Positions 8,668 to 16,762 of a DNA stretch of 47,928 nt are shown piece after piece. Within the stretch, counting starts at the first letter, position 1; each line of letters starts with the position of its first letter. Source of the stretch: an uncultured Ruminococcus sp. (GTDB taxonomy: Bacteria > Bacillota > Clostridia > Oscillospirales > Acutalibacteraceae). The position numbers were made by a program, and so were the translations under genes. The stretch covers positions 1-47,928 of the forward strand of contig CACWNY010000008.1 of NCBI GenBank assembly GCA_902762375.1, given 5' to 3'. Below the pieces are notes generated by a model that saw nothing but the letters and a program-made list of their open reading frames with translations, was not told where the DNA came from and did no database searches.

Positions 8668-8867
8668 TTCTACCTGAGCGGTTGTATTTTCTGAAATGCG
8701 TCATTATAGAAAACCAATTTATAGCTATGACAATTAAAAGTTTTGTCCACTTTTTCAAAAGTGGTGGGGTCAAGGGGCAAAGCCCTTTAATGGATAAAAA
8801 ATTCAAAACAAAATTTGCCAAAGCAAATTTTGTCAATCACTATTGATTTTTAACTGCTCAGGTAGAA
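8668..8867 (-). repeat. MITE-like element, full-length copy with both terminal inverted repeats (copy 4)
   Basis: A 200-bp element bounded by TTCTACCTGAGCGGTT at 8668-8683 and its inverted partner AACTGCTCAGGTAGAA at 8852-8867 (one mismatch in 16). Relative to the copies at 12 and 13 kb the interior is reversed: tail (CTATGACAATTAAAAG), H3, H2/H1 remnants, then the H4 hairpin (AAAATTTGCCAAAGCAAATTTT). This copy fixes the ends of the repeat family. No open reading frame of meaning lies inside. Confidence 0.85.
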
Positions 8868-8882
8868 TATTTTTGTTCCGCC

Positions 8883-8934
8883 AAAAAACATTAAGCCGAA
8901 ATCTTTGCTATGCTTAACAAAGAATTTCGGCTTA
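8883..8934 (-). terminator. Strong terminator after the Big2-CHAP gene
   Basis: TAAGCCGAAAT-CTTTG (from 8892) pairs with CAAAGAATTTCGGCTTA (to 8934) with one bulge. On the minus strand it is followed by a T run (8883-8889). It starts 19 nt after the stop codon. Confidence 0.85.
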
Positions 8935-8952
8935 TGTAAGATTATGTAAAGA

Positions 8953-11019
8953 TTATTTTGTATAATCAGGTCTATAATAACCGTTGATGACACCGCTTGT
9001 TCTGTCGTACAGTTTGAATTTTACCGAACTTTTGTCATCATCGTCACTGCCTGTATTACCCTCAATCGTATATACATAGTCATCGTCAACATCGTAAACG
9101 ATACCTACATGGTCACTGAAATATCTGTCCTGAGAAAAATATCTGCCGTTACCGTTCCATACAAATTCAATAACATCACCAATCTGAGGTGTTGTTGAAG
9201 AATCACTGTATTCACTTTCATGCCATTCTCCGCTAAGACCTGAGGCAACACTCTCTCTGGCGATTGACCCTGCTCCTGCTGAAGCGACAATATATTTTCC
9301 TAATCCGTCAATCTGGTCAAAACACCATGATACAAATATTGCACACCATGGAATTCCCGAACCTTCATAGTCATAATACCACTGGCGATATTTACTGGGA
9401 CCATTGCCGACCTGTTCCTTAGCTACATTAATCAACTGTTGAACAGCGTCAGGTTTTTCTTCAACGGTAAGCTGTTTTGTGGCGAATACTTCTGAACCGT
9501 CTTTTGCCTGACAGGTAATGGTTACTTTACCCTCTGACAAGCCATAAACTGTACCGTCACGACTGATTGTTGCAATGCTGTTATCACTGCTGTTCCATGT
9601 TACTTCTTTGTTATCCGCATCGAACGGATAAATTCTTGCCGTCAAAGTTGTGCTTGAACCCAGATATACAGTATCACTGCCGTGTATTTTGATGGAACTG
9701 ACAGGCTGACCAACAACAATACTGCTTTTATCATAAACTTTCATACCGTCTGCGGAAATACAGATTATCTGACAACTGCCTTTTGCTAAAGTAGTGATAA
9801 CACCGTTTTTATCTACTGTGACCACATTCGGGTTTGTACTTCTGTAGACAACATCAGGCAAAGCTGTTCCGTCAGGCACGGATTTCGGTTTTAAATCCAC
9901 TGTTTCATCTACACGACAAACAACAGATTTTCTGGTAAACTGTACGGATTGTGCATTTTCCTCAACGGTTACTACACACCCTGTTCTTAAATTACTGCCG
10001 TCTTTTGTGGACGCATAGATAACACAGTTGCCTTTGCCGACAGCATTGACATTTCCGTTTTCATCTACGGTAGCCACTTTACTGTTACTGGTGGTGTATG
10101 TCAAAGTTTTATTGCTCGCATTTGACGGTGAAACCGTTGTTTCCATTTTAAAGGAAGTGTTTTCCTTGATAATCTTTCTGATTGCTACAGCGGAAACAGA
10201 AGTAACTTTGATTTTTTCTTCTACGGGAGCAACTGTACCGTTACATTCAACTTCAAAACTCTGAATGACCTCACTGCCATCAATCGTCTTTGCCGTTATT
10301 GTACATTTGCCGTTGCCGACAGCCGTCACGGTTCCCTTTTGTGATACGGTTGCTACTGTTTTATCACTGCTTGTCCAACGCAAAATCTTATTTGTAGCCG
10401 AAAGAGGTATTATATTGGTAGCTACGGTTATCTGTTCGCCGATTTCCATTGTTCTGGGGGCATCTTTAAAGGCGAAATTCTGTACTTTCTGTGTTACGGT
10501 TACTGCACAGTAGCCGTATACATCGCTACCGTCATCAGCATATACCTTTATTGTACAACTGCCCACACCTTTGGCAATGATATTACCGTCCTTATCCGCT
10601 TCTGCAATGGTATTGTTGGTACTCTGCCATGTTAAAGTGTTTTTATCTATGTCAAGTGGGTCTGTTTCGATAGTAAGTTTACGACTTTCCCCGTTTTCCA
10701 GCACAAGGCTCTTGGTTGAGGTGACAATGGATTTTACGGTAACTTTATCAATAGTAGTCTGACTTTCCTGTTGGGTTGTCTTATTACTATCCTTTTTAAG
10801 AACAATTTCTGTTGCTCTTTCTTCGACTGTCGTCATATTTTCCGTCGAATTTTCCCATCTGTTAACAGATGTTGTTTCTTCACTGTTGTTTTCTGTTGTT
10901 GCCAATGTACTTTCTTCGGCAACGGTTTGTTGGGTGTTTATCGCTGAAACTTGAACAGATGTGCTTATCAGTATAGATGCTATAAGCAATATCGATGTGA
11001 GTTTCTTTGAAGACATCAT
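8953..11019 (-). CDS. Secreted protein with five Big2 Ig-like domains and a C-terminal CHAP peptidase domain
   Basis: A 688-residue exported protein. A signal peptide (residues 1-27, ending SVQVSA) and a Ser/Thr/Glu-rich spacer to about 90 are followed by five bacterial Ig-like Big2 domains between about 93 and 520, each with the pattern S..K.ATVD.NG.V.A.G.G.C.I. A CHAP cysteine amidase/endopeptidase domain (about 526-688) has the presumed catalytic Cys in IPWCAIFVSWC and the His in DHVGIV, with EGNTG near the end. It probably cleaves peptidoglycan peptide or amide bonds at the cell surface. No LPxTG or transmembrane anchor is seen. The start follows GGAGG by 7 nt. It is monocistronic, with promoter and palindromes upstream. 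Confidence 0.9.
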   Translation of the reverse strand: MMSSKKLTSILLIASILISTSVQVSAINTQQTVAEESTLATTENNSEETTSVNRWENSTENMTTVEERATEIVLKKDSNKTTQQESQTTIDKVTVKSIVTSTKSLVLENGESRKLTIETDPLDIDKNTLTWQSTNNTIAEADKDGNIIAKGVGSCTIKVYADDGSDVYGYCAVTVTQKVQNFAFKDAPRTMEIGEQITVATNIIPLSATNKILRWTSSDKTVATVSQKGTVTAVGNGKCTITAKTIDGSEVIQSFEVECNGTVAPVEEKIKVTSVSAVAIRKIIKENTSFKMETTVSPSNASNKTLTYTTSNSKVATVDENGNVNAVGKGNCVIYASTKDGSNLRTGCVVTVEENAQSVQFTRKSVVCRVDETVDLKPKSVPDGTALPDVVYRSTNPNVVTVDKNGVITTLAKGSCQIICISADGMKVYDKSSIVVGQPVSSIKIHGSDTVYLGSSTTLTARIYPFDADNKEVTWNSSDNSIATISRDGTVYGLSEGKVTITCQAKDGSEVFATKQLTVEEKPDAVQQLINVAKEQVGNGPSKYRQWYYDYEGSGIPWCAIFVSWCFDQIDGLGKYIVASAGAGSIARESVASGLSGEWHESEYSDSSTTPQIGDVIEFVWNGNGRYFSQDRYFSDHVGIVYDVDDDYVYTIEGNTGSDDDDKSSVKFKLYDRTSGVINGYYRPDYTK

Positions 11020-11068
11020 CTAACAACCTCCACTATAAATTTACAAGGTGGTATCTTTTACCATGCCT

Positions 11069-11098
11069 ATTATATTACAGGAATGTAACATATGTCAA
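11069..11098 (-). promoter_or_regulatory. Promoter of the Big2-CHAP gene
   Basis: TTGACA and TATAAT on the minus strand with an 18-nt spacer, about 50 nt upstream of the start. The spacer holds one of the TTACA-N4-TGTAA palindromes. Confidence 0.75.
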
Positions 11099-11226
11099 GT
11101 CCGTTTATTACATTTCTGTAAATTATTTTTGACAGCTTTTTTATCACCAAAAAAATATTGTAACCATCAAATAAGCAATTTGAAAATTTTATCACAAAAA
11201 AACAACTATTTTGTCACATTTCTGTG
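11075..11226. promoter_or_regulatory. Three related palindromes (candidate operators)
   Basis: TTACAGGAATGTAA at 11075-11088 and TTACATTTCTGTAA at 11108-11121 are perfect 5-bp inverted repeats with 4-nt centres, 33 bp apart centre to centre, which puts them on the same helix face. A weaker third copy, CACATTTCTGTG, is at 11215-11226. The first overlaps the promoter spacer, as expected for a repressor site. The cognate regulator is unknown. Confidence 0.5.
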
Positions 11227-11232
11227 TGAATA

Positions 11233-11613
11233 TTATTTCAGCACAACAGCAATACCACAAATAATCCTTTCTACGCTTTCTGAAAGTTCTGCCAGCCGAC
11301 AACCAATTTTTCCTGTTTGTTCCCGCCACAACCGTTCTTCTTTTTCTATGGGAATAATACCGTTGCCGATTTCATTCATAATAATAATCATATCTGAATT
11401 TCTTTTTATCAGATTTTCCGTGAAAGCAAGCGGATTTTCTTTTCTTTCCATCAACGCTTTTATTACTCTGTCATAATTATTGATACATCGTTTGTTTTCA
11501 ATTTCTTCAAAAGCACAAATTTCTATATCAAAAATATCGTTTTCAGTAATGTTATATTTTCTCATAGCAAAATTCAGTTTTCCTTGAGCAACACCGCCGA
11601 TTATCATTCTCAT
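11233..11613 (-). CDS. Shortened CobU-like cobinamide kinase/guanylyltransferase family protein
   Basis: A 126-residue protein. It resembles CobU at both ends: MIIGGVAQGKLNFA (residues 3-16) is a P-loop with the usual final Ser replaced by Leu, and the C-terminal half has MIIIMNEIGNGIIP and RLWREQTGKIGCRLAELSE. CobU (typically about 170-180 residues) phosphorylates adenosylcobinamide and transfers GMP to it in vitamin B12 assembly. The usual RHxxxRP segment holding the GMP-accepting His is not visible, so the central part is missing or divergent. No other cobalamin genes are nearby. The start ATG at 11613 has GGGAGGAG 9 nt upstream. It could be a kinase-only salvage enzyme or a decayed gene. 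Confidence 0.65.
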   Translation of the reverse strand: MRMIIGGVAQGKLNFAMRKYNITENDIFDIEICAFEEIENKRCINNYDRVIKALMERKENPLAFTENLIKRNSDMIIIMNEIGNGIIPIEKEERLWREQTGKIGCRLAELSESVERIICGIAVVLK

Positions 11614-11639
11614 AAAATTAATCTCCTCCCTTGAATAAT

Positions 11640-11809
11640 GCGTAATGCGTAATTCGTAATTAGATTCCTCTCTTCGTTTGGAATGATTATCCAACAGTTA
11701 GCTTACACAATTAAAAGTTTTTTGTCCACTTTTTTTCAAAAAAGTGGGCAGGATTGTTAAGGGCGGCAGCCCTTAACACGGAATTTTAAAGGGCGGTAGC
11801 CCTTTAAGA
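11640..11809 (-). repeat. Modular hairpin repeat, partial copy 5, with AATGCGTAAT-type short repeats
   Basis: 11640-11665 holds short repeats (AATGCGTAATGCGTAATTCG) identical in style to those inside the full-length element at 12.2 kb. An AGATTCCTC...GGAATGAT segment follows, then a reverse-oriented arm: tail, H3 (TCCACTTTTTTT/AAAAAAGTGG), and two H1-type hairpins (11755-11777 and 11784-11808). Confidence 0.8.
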
Positions 11810-11838
11810 AAAAACTTTAAAAAAATTCAAAAAAAGGT

Positions 11839-11867
11839 TTGACAAATCATGACAGTTGCGTTATAAT
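11839..11867 (+). promoter_or_regulatory. Promoter of the tRNA-Pro gene
   Basis: A perfect TTGACA (11839-11844) and TATAAT (11862-11867) with a 17-nt spacer, 14 nt before the tRNA. Confidence 0.85.
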
Positions 11868-11881
11868 AGCATAGCAGTTTA

Positions 11882-11958
11882 CGAGATGTAACTCAGTTTG
11901 GTAGAGTGCTACGTTAGGGACGTAGATGCCGCAGGTTCAAGTCCTGTCATCTCGACCA
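11882..11958 (+). tRNA. tRNA-Pro, anticodon AGG
   Basis: A complete 77-nt cloverleaf with encoded CCA. The acceptor CGAGATG pairs with CATCTCG. The D stem is ACTC/GAGT, the anticodon stem CTACG/CGTAG has loop TTAGGGA (anticodon AGG, G37), and the T arm is GCAGG TTCAAGT CCTGT. C1-G72, A73 and G35-G36 are all proline identity elements. A34 is unusual for a bacterial tRNA-Pro (UGG and GGG are common), so it may read CCU only or require inosine. It has its own promoter and terminator. Confidence 0.95.
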
Positions 11959-11963
11959 CAGTT

Positions 11964-11999
11964 CCCCGTCAGATTAAGTCTGACGGGGTTATTTTTGTT
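11964..11999 (+). terminator. Terminator of the tRNA-Pro gene
   Basis: A perfect 10-bp stem, CCCCGTCAGA/TCTGACGGGG, with loop TTAAG, followed by TTATTTTTGTT. Confidence 0.95.
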
Positions 12000-12028
12000 C
12001 GATTGTTCAGTATCATATGTAAAAAAAC

Positions 12029-12276
12029 TCCACCTGAGTGGTTGAAAATCAGGTAATTATTGTCAAAATCTGCTTACGCAGATTTTGTTTTGAATTTTTA
12101 TCCTTTAAAGGGCTTCGCCCTTTAAAATCCCACAAGGGGCTTTGCCCCTTGACCCCACCACTTTTGAAAAAGTGGACAAAACTTTTAATTGTCATAGCTA
12201 CAGGTTGTTTTTCAATAATTACGAATTACGCATTACGAATTACGCATTTCAGAAAATAATCCCAACCGCTGGCTGG
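12029..12276 (+). repeat. MITE-like element, full-length copy (copy 6)
   Basis: The left end CCACCTGAGTGGTTG (12030-12044) and right end CCCAACCGCTGGCTGG (12261-12276) are diverged inverted copies of each other. Inside, in order: H4 (CAAAATCTGC/GCAGATTTTG), H1, H2, H3, tail (CTTTTAATTGTCATAGCT), and an expanded TTACGAATTACGCA short tandem tract at about 12219-12247. It fills most of the 0.4 kb gap between tRNA-Pro and the amidohydrolase. Confidence 0.85.
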
Positions 12277-12351
12277 AAAAATTTCAAGCATTTAATTGCA
12301 ATTACTGTATTGACTTTAGCACTATAAAGCGTTATAATGAACAGGTGCTTT

Positions 12352-13191
12352 TTATTGATTATCAGACAATAATTTTTCGGCGTTTTTATATAATATCAGG
12401 TCTTTTTCATTATCGGAAAGTCCTTTCAGCATTTTAAAATGTTCTGCATATCGTTTCTGGTCGTTCCACGGGCTGTCTGTAGCAAATAAAATTTTATCGG
12501 CACCGTGCTTTTTGATGACTTCAACAACTTCTTCGTCTGTTGTATCGCAGAAACTTCCCAAAGAGGCGAATGAACAACTGATATCAATATAACAGTTACT
12601 TCCCAGAAGATATTTTGCTACTTCCTGTTTACGGTATATTCCGCCAAGATGGGCGAATACCATAAACGGTCTGGTATTGTTTGTGGTACGCTGAACTTTA
12701 TCGAGAACCTTTCTTGCTTTTTCGGGCGGACAGTGTACAACATCAAATGCAGGGTCAACTCCTGAATGAGTGACTATAGTAAGACCGAGTTTTGCACATT
12801 CTGTAATGATGTGGATATACCGTTCATCATCAATAAAAGTCTGTGTATAATCAGGGTGAATTTTGATACCTTTGAAACCGTTGTTTTTGAGAAATATTAG
12901 TTTTTCTTTTATATTGTCATCGTCTGGGTGAATACCACCGAAAGAAATAAGATTTGTATAAGTATTGTTAATGTGCAGGGCATAACGGTTGATAGTGTCA
13001 AACTGTCCCTTACGGGTGGCAACAGGCAGAACAACGGATTTGTCAATATGAGCGTTTTGCATACTCTCAAGCAAAGCGTCCAATGTACCTTTGGTATGTA
13101 CTTTTACGCCTTCCGCAGAATTAACTAAAGCCTGAATTGTCTTTTCGGCAATTTTTTCAGGGTATACATGGGTATGAAAATCGATTATCAT
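12352..13191 (-). CDS. Amidohydrolase family metal-dependent hydrolase
   Basis: A 279-residue TIM-barrel protein of the amidohydrolase 2 (ACMSD-like) group. It starts MIIDFHTHVYPEK with the HxH metal motif at residues 6-8. IKIHPDYTQ is near 115, a THSGVDP His near 145, HLGG near 180 and the late metal Asp in FATDSPWND near 240. The substrate cannot be named; relatives act as decarboxylases or hydrolases. The ATG at 13191 follows AAGGTGAGG and matches the family start; upstream codons in the same frame look non-coding. It is monocistronic between two repeat elements. Confidence 0.85.
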   Translation of the reverse strand: MIIDFHTHVYPEKIAEKTIQALVNSAEGVKVHTKGTLDALLESMQNAHIDKSVVLPVATRKGQFDTINRYALHINNTYTNLISFGGIHPDDDNIKEKLIFLKNNGFKGIKIHPDYTQTFIDDERYIHIITECAKLGLTIVTHSGVDPAFDVVHCPPEKARKVLDKVQRTTNNTRPFMVFAHLGGIYRKQEVAKYLLGSNCYIDISCSFASLGSFCDTTDEEVVEVIKKHGADKILFATDSPWNDQKRYAEHFKMLKGLSDNEKDLILYKNAEKLLSDNQ

Positions 13192-13319
13192 TACTGGTGA
13201 CCTCACCTTATTCAAAAATGTACCAACAAAAAATGTCAGTGTAATGGGGTCATTATAACATATATCATACCGTATTTTCAAATGGTATTTTAATTTCGAT
13301 GATTTGTCAGCGGAATTTT

Positions 13320-13521
13320 ATCTACCTGAGCGGTTGAAAATCAAATAGTTATTGTCAAAATTTGCTTTGGCAAATTTTGTTTTAAATTTTTATTCATTAA
13401 AGGGCTTTGCCCTTTAAAATCCCACAAGGGGCTTTGCCCCTTGACCCCACCACTTTTGAAAAAGTGGACAAAACTTTTAATTGTCATAGCTATACGAAAA
13501 AAATCCAACTGCTCAGTTGGA
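13320..13521 (+). repeat. MITE-like element, full-length copy (copy 7)
   Basis: A 202-bp element. The left end CTACCTGAGCGGTTG (13322-13336) is inverted relative to CCAACTGCTCAGTTGG (13505-13520). The interior is H4, H1, H2, H3, then CTTTTAATTGTCATAGCT. It ends about 43 bp before the symporter start, so the symporter promoter must overlap or lie within its right end; TATATTATAC at about 13531-13540 is a plausible -10 region. Confidence 0.85.
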
Positions 13522-13563
13522 ATTTTCTTATATATTATACTACAGATTTGAGGAGATTAAAAA

Positions 13564-15159
13564 ATGGATATGTTCATTAAAATCATGTTTCTAGTGGTGT
13601 TTTTTGCGGTAATGATAGGCGTAGGAATTTACTGTCGGAAACAGGCAACAGATGTCAACGGATTTGTATTGGGAAACCGTTCAGTAGGTCCTTGGCTGAC
13701 AGCGTTTGCTTTTGGTACATCGTATTTTTCTGCTGTTATCTTTGTCGGCTATGCGGGACAGTTCGGCTGGCGTTTCGGACTGGCTTCTACATGGATAGGT
13801 CTTGGTAATGCGTTCATCGGTTCACTGATGGCATGGAGGATTCTGGGCAGGCGTACCCGTGTGATGACACAACATCTTGATACGGCGACCATGCCTGATT
13901 TTTTCTTTAAGCGTTATCATTCAAAAGCACTCAAAGTTACAGCGTCAGTTATTATTTTTATTTTTCTGATTCCGTATACCGCTTCGCTTTACAACGGACT
14001 TTCACGGTTGTTTGAAATGGCATTCGGTATTCCGTATACTTACTGTGTTATTGCTATGGCAGTACTGACAGGTGTTTATGTTGTGCTTGGCGGATATATG
14101 GCTACGGCTATCAACGATTTTATTCAGGGCATTATTATGTTAGGCGGAATTGTTGCCGTTATTGTGGCAGTTTTGAATATCAACGGCGGATTTAACGAAA
14201 CGATTGCATTATTATCTCAGCAAAGTACCATATTGCCGTCAGGAACGGAATTTAAAGGGGCATATACATCGTTTTTTGGTCCTGATATATTCTCTTTGAT
14301 TGGTGTTGTCTTGCTGACTTCACTGGGAACATGGGGACTTCCGCAGATGGTACAGAAATTCTATGCCATAAAATCTGAAAAATCTATTAATACAGGAACG
14401 ATTGTTTCTACCATATTTGCTATGGTAGTAGCAGGCGGTTGTTATTTTCTTGGCGGATTCGGACGGCTTTTTGGCACACTTGGAACGGACGGTAAACCTC
14501 AGGGGGGTTATGATGCTGTTATTCCGTCTATGCTGGAAAATCTTTCCCCTGTACTTATAGGAATTGTGGTTGTTCTTGTCTTGTCAGCGTCGATGAGTAC
14601 GCTTTCCAGTCTGGTGCTGACATCGAGTTCTGTATTGACCATTGATTTCATTGACCCTGTCTTCTGTGCGAAAAAATCGCTTTCTGATAAGAAAAAAGTT
14701 CTTTTGATGAGAATATTCATCATTTTCTTTATTACTGTTTCAGCAGTTATTGCCATTATTCAAGTGAAATCTCCTGTACTGTTCATCTCACAAATGATGG
14801 GTGTTTCATGGGGAGCTTTGGCAGGGGCTTTTCTTGCTCCGTTTATGTACGGATTGTATATGAAAAAAGTACCTAAAGTTGCGGTCTGGATTAATTATGC
14901 TATAGGTGTAGGTATTTCAATAGCGTCTTTTGTCTGTAATCTTACCGGTGTTAAATTTGATAATGCTGTACTGGAATACTTTAAATCGCCTATTAATGCC
15001 GGTATGCTGGCAATGGTTCTGGGTATTGTGATAACTCCTCTGATTGCTTTGATTACTCCTGAAAAAGATACCGAAAGAATAGAACAAATCTTCTCCTGTT
15101 ATAAGAGAAAGGTTAATGTTTCTACCATCAAATCTATGAACGATGTCGAAGTAAAATAA
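13564..15159 (+). CDS. Sodium:solute symporter (SSS family)
   Basis: A 531-residue membrane transporter with about 13 hydrophobic helices. Family features include FGTSYFSAVIFVGYAGQFGWRFG (residues 50-72), the VVLGGYMATAINDFIQG stretch (about 175-191), GTWGLPQMVQKFYA and a Ser/Thr-rich SASMSTLSSLVLTSSS helix that matches the Na+ site region. It imports an organic solute with sodium; the substrate is not readable from sequence. It sits 52 nt upstream of phenylacetate-CoA ligase, so an aromatic acid or amino acid is a reasonable inference. The start has GAGGAG 8 nt upstream. Confidence 0.9.
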   Translation: MDMFIKIMFLVVFFAVMIGVGIYCRKQATDVNGFVLGNRSVGPWLTAFAFGTSYFSAVIFVGYAGQFGWRFGLASTWIGLGNAFIGSLMAWRILGRRTRVMTQHLDTATMPDFFFKRYHSKALKVTASVIIFIFLIPYTASLYNGLSRLFEMAFGIPYTYCVIAMAVLTGVYVVLGGYMATAINDFIQGIIMLGGIVAVIVAVLNINGGFNETIALLSQQSTILPSGTEFKGAYTSFFGPDIFSLIGVVLLTSLGTWGLPQMVQKFYAIKSEKSINTGTIVSTIFAMVVAGGCYFLGGFGRLFGTLGTDGKPQGGYDAVIPSMLENLSPVLIGIVVVLVLSASMSTLSSLVLTSSSVLTIDFIDPVFCAKKSLSDKKKVLLMRIFIIFFITVSAVIAIIQVKSPVLFISQMMGVSWGALAGAFLAPFMYGLYMKKVPKVAVWINYAIGVGISIASFVCNLTGVKFDNAVLEYFKSPINAGMLAMVLGIVITPLIALITPEKDTERIEQIFSCYKRKVNVSTIKSMNDVEVK

Positions 15160-15211
15160 CATTAAAAATGTATATTAAAAAATTATAACATAGAAAAGGA
15201 AATGATAAGAA

Positions 15212-16513
15212 ATGATGTTTCAGAAAGATATCGAAACCTTGCCGAGAGAACAGATTGAAGAAATTCAGTTAGAAAGACTGAAAGCTACTGTAAAATACTG
15301 TTACGATAATGTACCGCTTTATCATAAGCGTCTGACGGAATGTGGTGTAGAGGACGGTTCAAAAATCAAGACACTTTCGGATATAGAGTATATTCCGTTT
15401 ACCACAAAAGACGATTTCCGTGACAACTATCCGTTTGGTCTTATGGCAGTACCGATGAGAGATATTGTGCGTATTCATGCGTCATCAGGAACAACAGGAA
15501 AACCGACAGTTGGTGTCTATACCAAAGAAGATATCAAAATCTGGGCGGACTGTGTATCTCGTGTAGCGGTGGCAGGGGGTGTTACCGCAGATGATGTTAT
15601 CCAGATTAGTTTTGGTTACGGGCTGTTTACAGGTGCATTGGGACTGCATTACGGTATGGAAAATATAGGAGCAACTGTTATTCCCGCTTCATCAGGCAAT
15701 ACCGAAAAGCAACTGATGATGTTACGTGACTATGGTGTTACAGGATTGGTAGCAACACCGTCCTATGCGTTGTATCTTTCAGAGGCAGTAAAAGAGGCAG
15801 GCTATCCACTTTCGGCATATTCGTTAAGGTTGGGAATTTTAGGCTCTGAACCGTGTACACCTGCTATGCGTTCACAGATAGAGTCTAATTTTGATATTCG
15901 TGTTTCAGATAATTATGGTATGACAGAATTGGGTGGTCCTGGTGTTTCGGGTGACTGTGAGGCAAGAAACGGTATGCACTTTGCCGAAGACCATTTCTTA
16001 CCTGAAATTATCAACACGGAAACAGGTGAAAGACTTGGGGAAAATGAAGTCGGTGAACTGGTTATTACTACACTGACAAGGCGTGGTATGCCTGTACTCC
16101 GTTACCGTACAAAGGATATTACCAAAATCAGTTATGAACCTTGTTCTTGCGGAAGAACTCATGCAAGAATGGCAAAAACGATGGGCAGAACTGATGATAT
16201 GTTGATTATCAAAGGTGTCAATGTATTTCCGACACAGATTGAAAACATTCTGATTAATATTAAAGATATAGCTCCTCATTATATGTTAGTGATTGCCCGT
16301 GAACATTTCAGAGATAGTCTTGAAATCAAGGTAGAGCTTGACAATGTAGAATTGTTGGAAAACTATCAGCGTCTTAGCGACCTGAAAGCCTTTATTGAGG
16401 CTAAGATGAAGTCTATTTTAGGACTTAGAGCCAAAGTTACTTTAGTAGCTCCCAAAACAATAGAACGCTTTCAGGGTAAGGCAAAAAGAATTGTAGATTT
16501 GCGTAATCAATGA
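15212..16513 (+). CDS. paaK: Phenylacetate-CoA ligase (AMP-dependent), copy 1
   Basis: A 433-residue adenylate-forming enzyme that activates phenylacetate or related aryl acids to CoA thioesters using ATP. The P-loop-like HASSGTTGKPTVGVY is near residues 88-102, DNYGMTELGGPG is near 236-247, LRYRTKDI near 298, and the C-terminal domain carries the conserved GRTDDMLIIKGVNVFPTQIE. It is about half identical by eye to the second copy at 19202. It lies between the SSS transporter and iorA, separated from iorA by a repeat. The two ligases may prefer different aryl acids (phenyl-, hydroxyphenyl- or indoleacetate). Confidence 0.93.
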   Translation: MMFQKDIETLPREQIEEIQLERLKATVKYCYDNVPLYHKRLTECGVEDGSKIKTLSDIEYIPFTTKDDFRDNYPFGLMAVPMRDIVRIHASSGTTGKPTVGVYTKEDIKIWADCVSRVAVAGGVTADDVIQISFGYGLFTGALGLHYGMENIGATVIPASSGNTEKQLMMLRDYGVTGLVATPSYALYLSEAVKEAGYPLSAYSLRLGILGSEPCTPAMRSQIESNFDIRVSDNYGMTELGGPGVSGDCEARNGMHFAEDHFLPEIINTETGERLGENEVGELVITTLTRRGMPVLRYRTKDITKISYEPCSCGRTHARMAKTMGRTDDMLIIKGVNVFPTQIENILINIKDIAPHYMLVIAREHFRDSLEIKVELDNVELLENYQRLSDLKAFIEAKMKSILGLRAKVTLVAPKTIERFQGKAKRIVDLRNQ

Positions 16514-16672
16514 GAGGTTAAGGGCTACCGCCCTTAACAATCCTGTTTCAAGGGCTTTGCCCTTGAAAATCCTACAAGGGGCTACCGCCCCTTGACCCTG
16601 TCCACTTTTTGAAAAAAGTGGACAAAAACTTTTAAGAAAATTTGCTGTCGCAAATTTTGAGTTGTGACAAAT
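16514..16672 (+). repeat. Modular hairpin repeat, partial copy 8
   Basis: Starts at the paaK stop. It contains GTTAAGGGC/GCCCTTAAC, CAAGGGC/GCCCTTG, AAGGGGC/GCCCCTT and TCCACTTTTT/AAAAAAGTGGA, then AAAATTTGCTGTCGCAAATTTT (H4-like). It occupies most of the paaK-iorA gap. Confidence 0.85.
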
Positions 16673-16762
16673 GAATTATGGTCTGAAAGGACTTGACCTG
16701 AACTTCTGAATTGAGTAAAATAAGAATGGTACGGAAATTCGTTTAAATAAGGTGGTAATGAA

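Noticed and set aside
8727..8775. H3 hairpins as classical transcription terminators
   Set aside because: The stems are AT-rich and built from A and T tracts, and the downstream sequence is not consistently a T run on either strand. Termination is possible but not supported from sequence alone.
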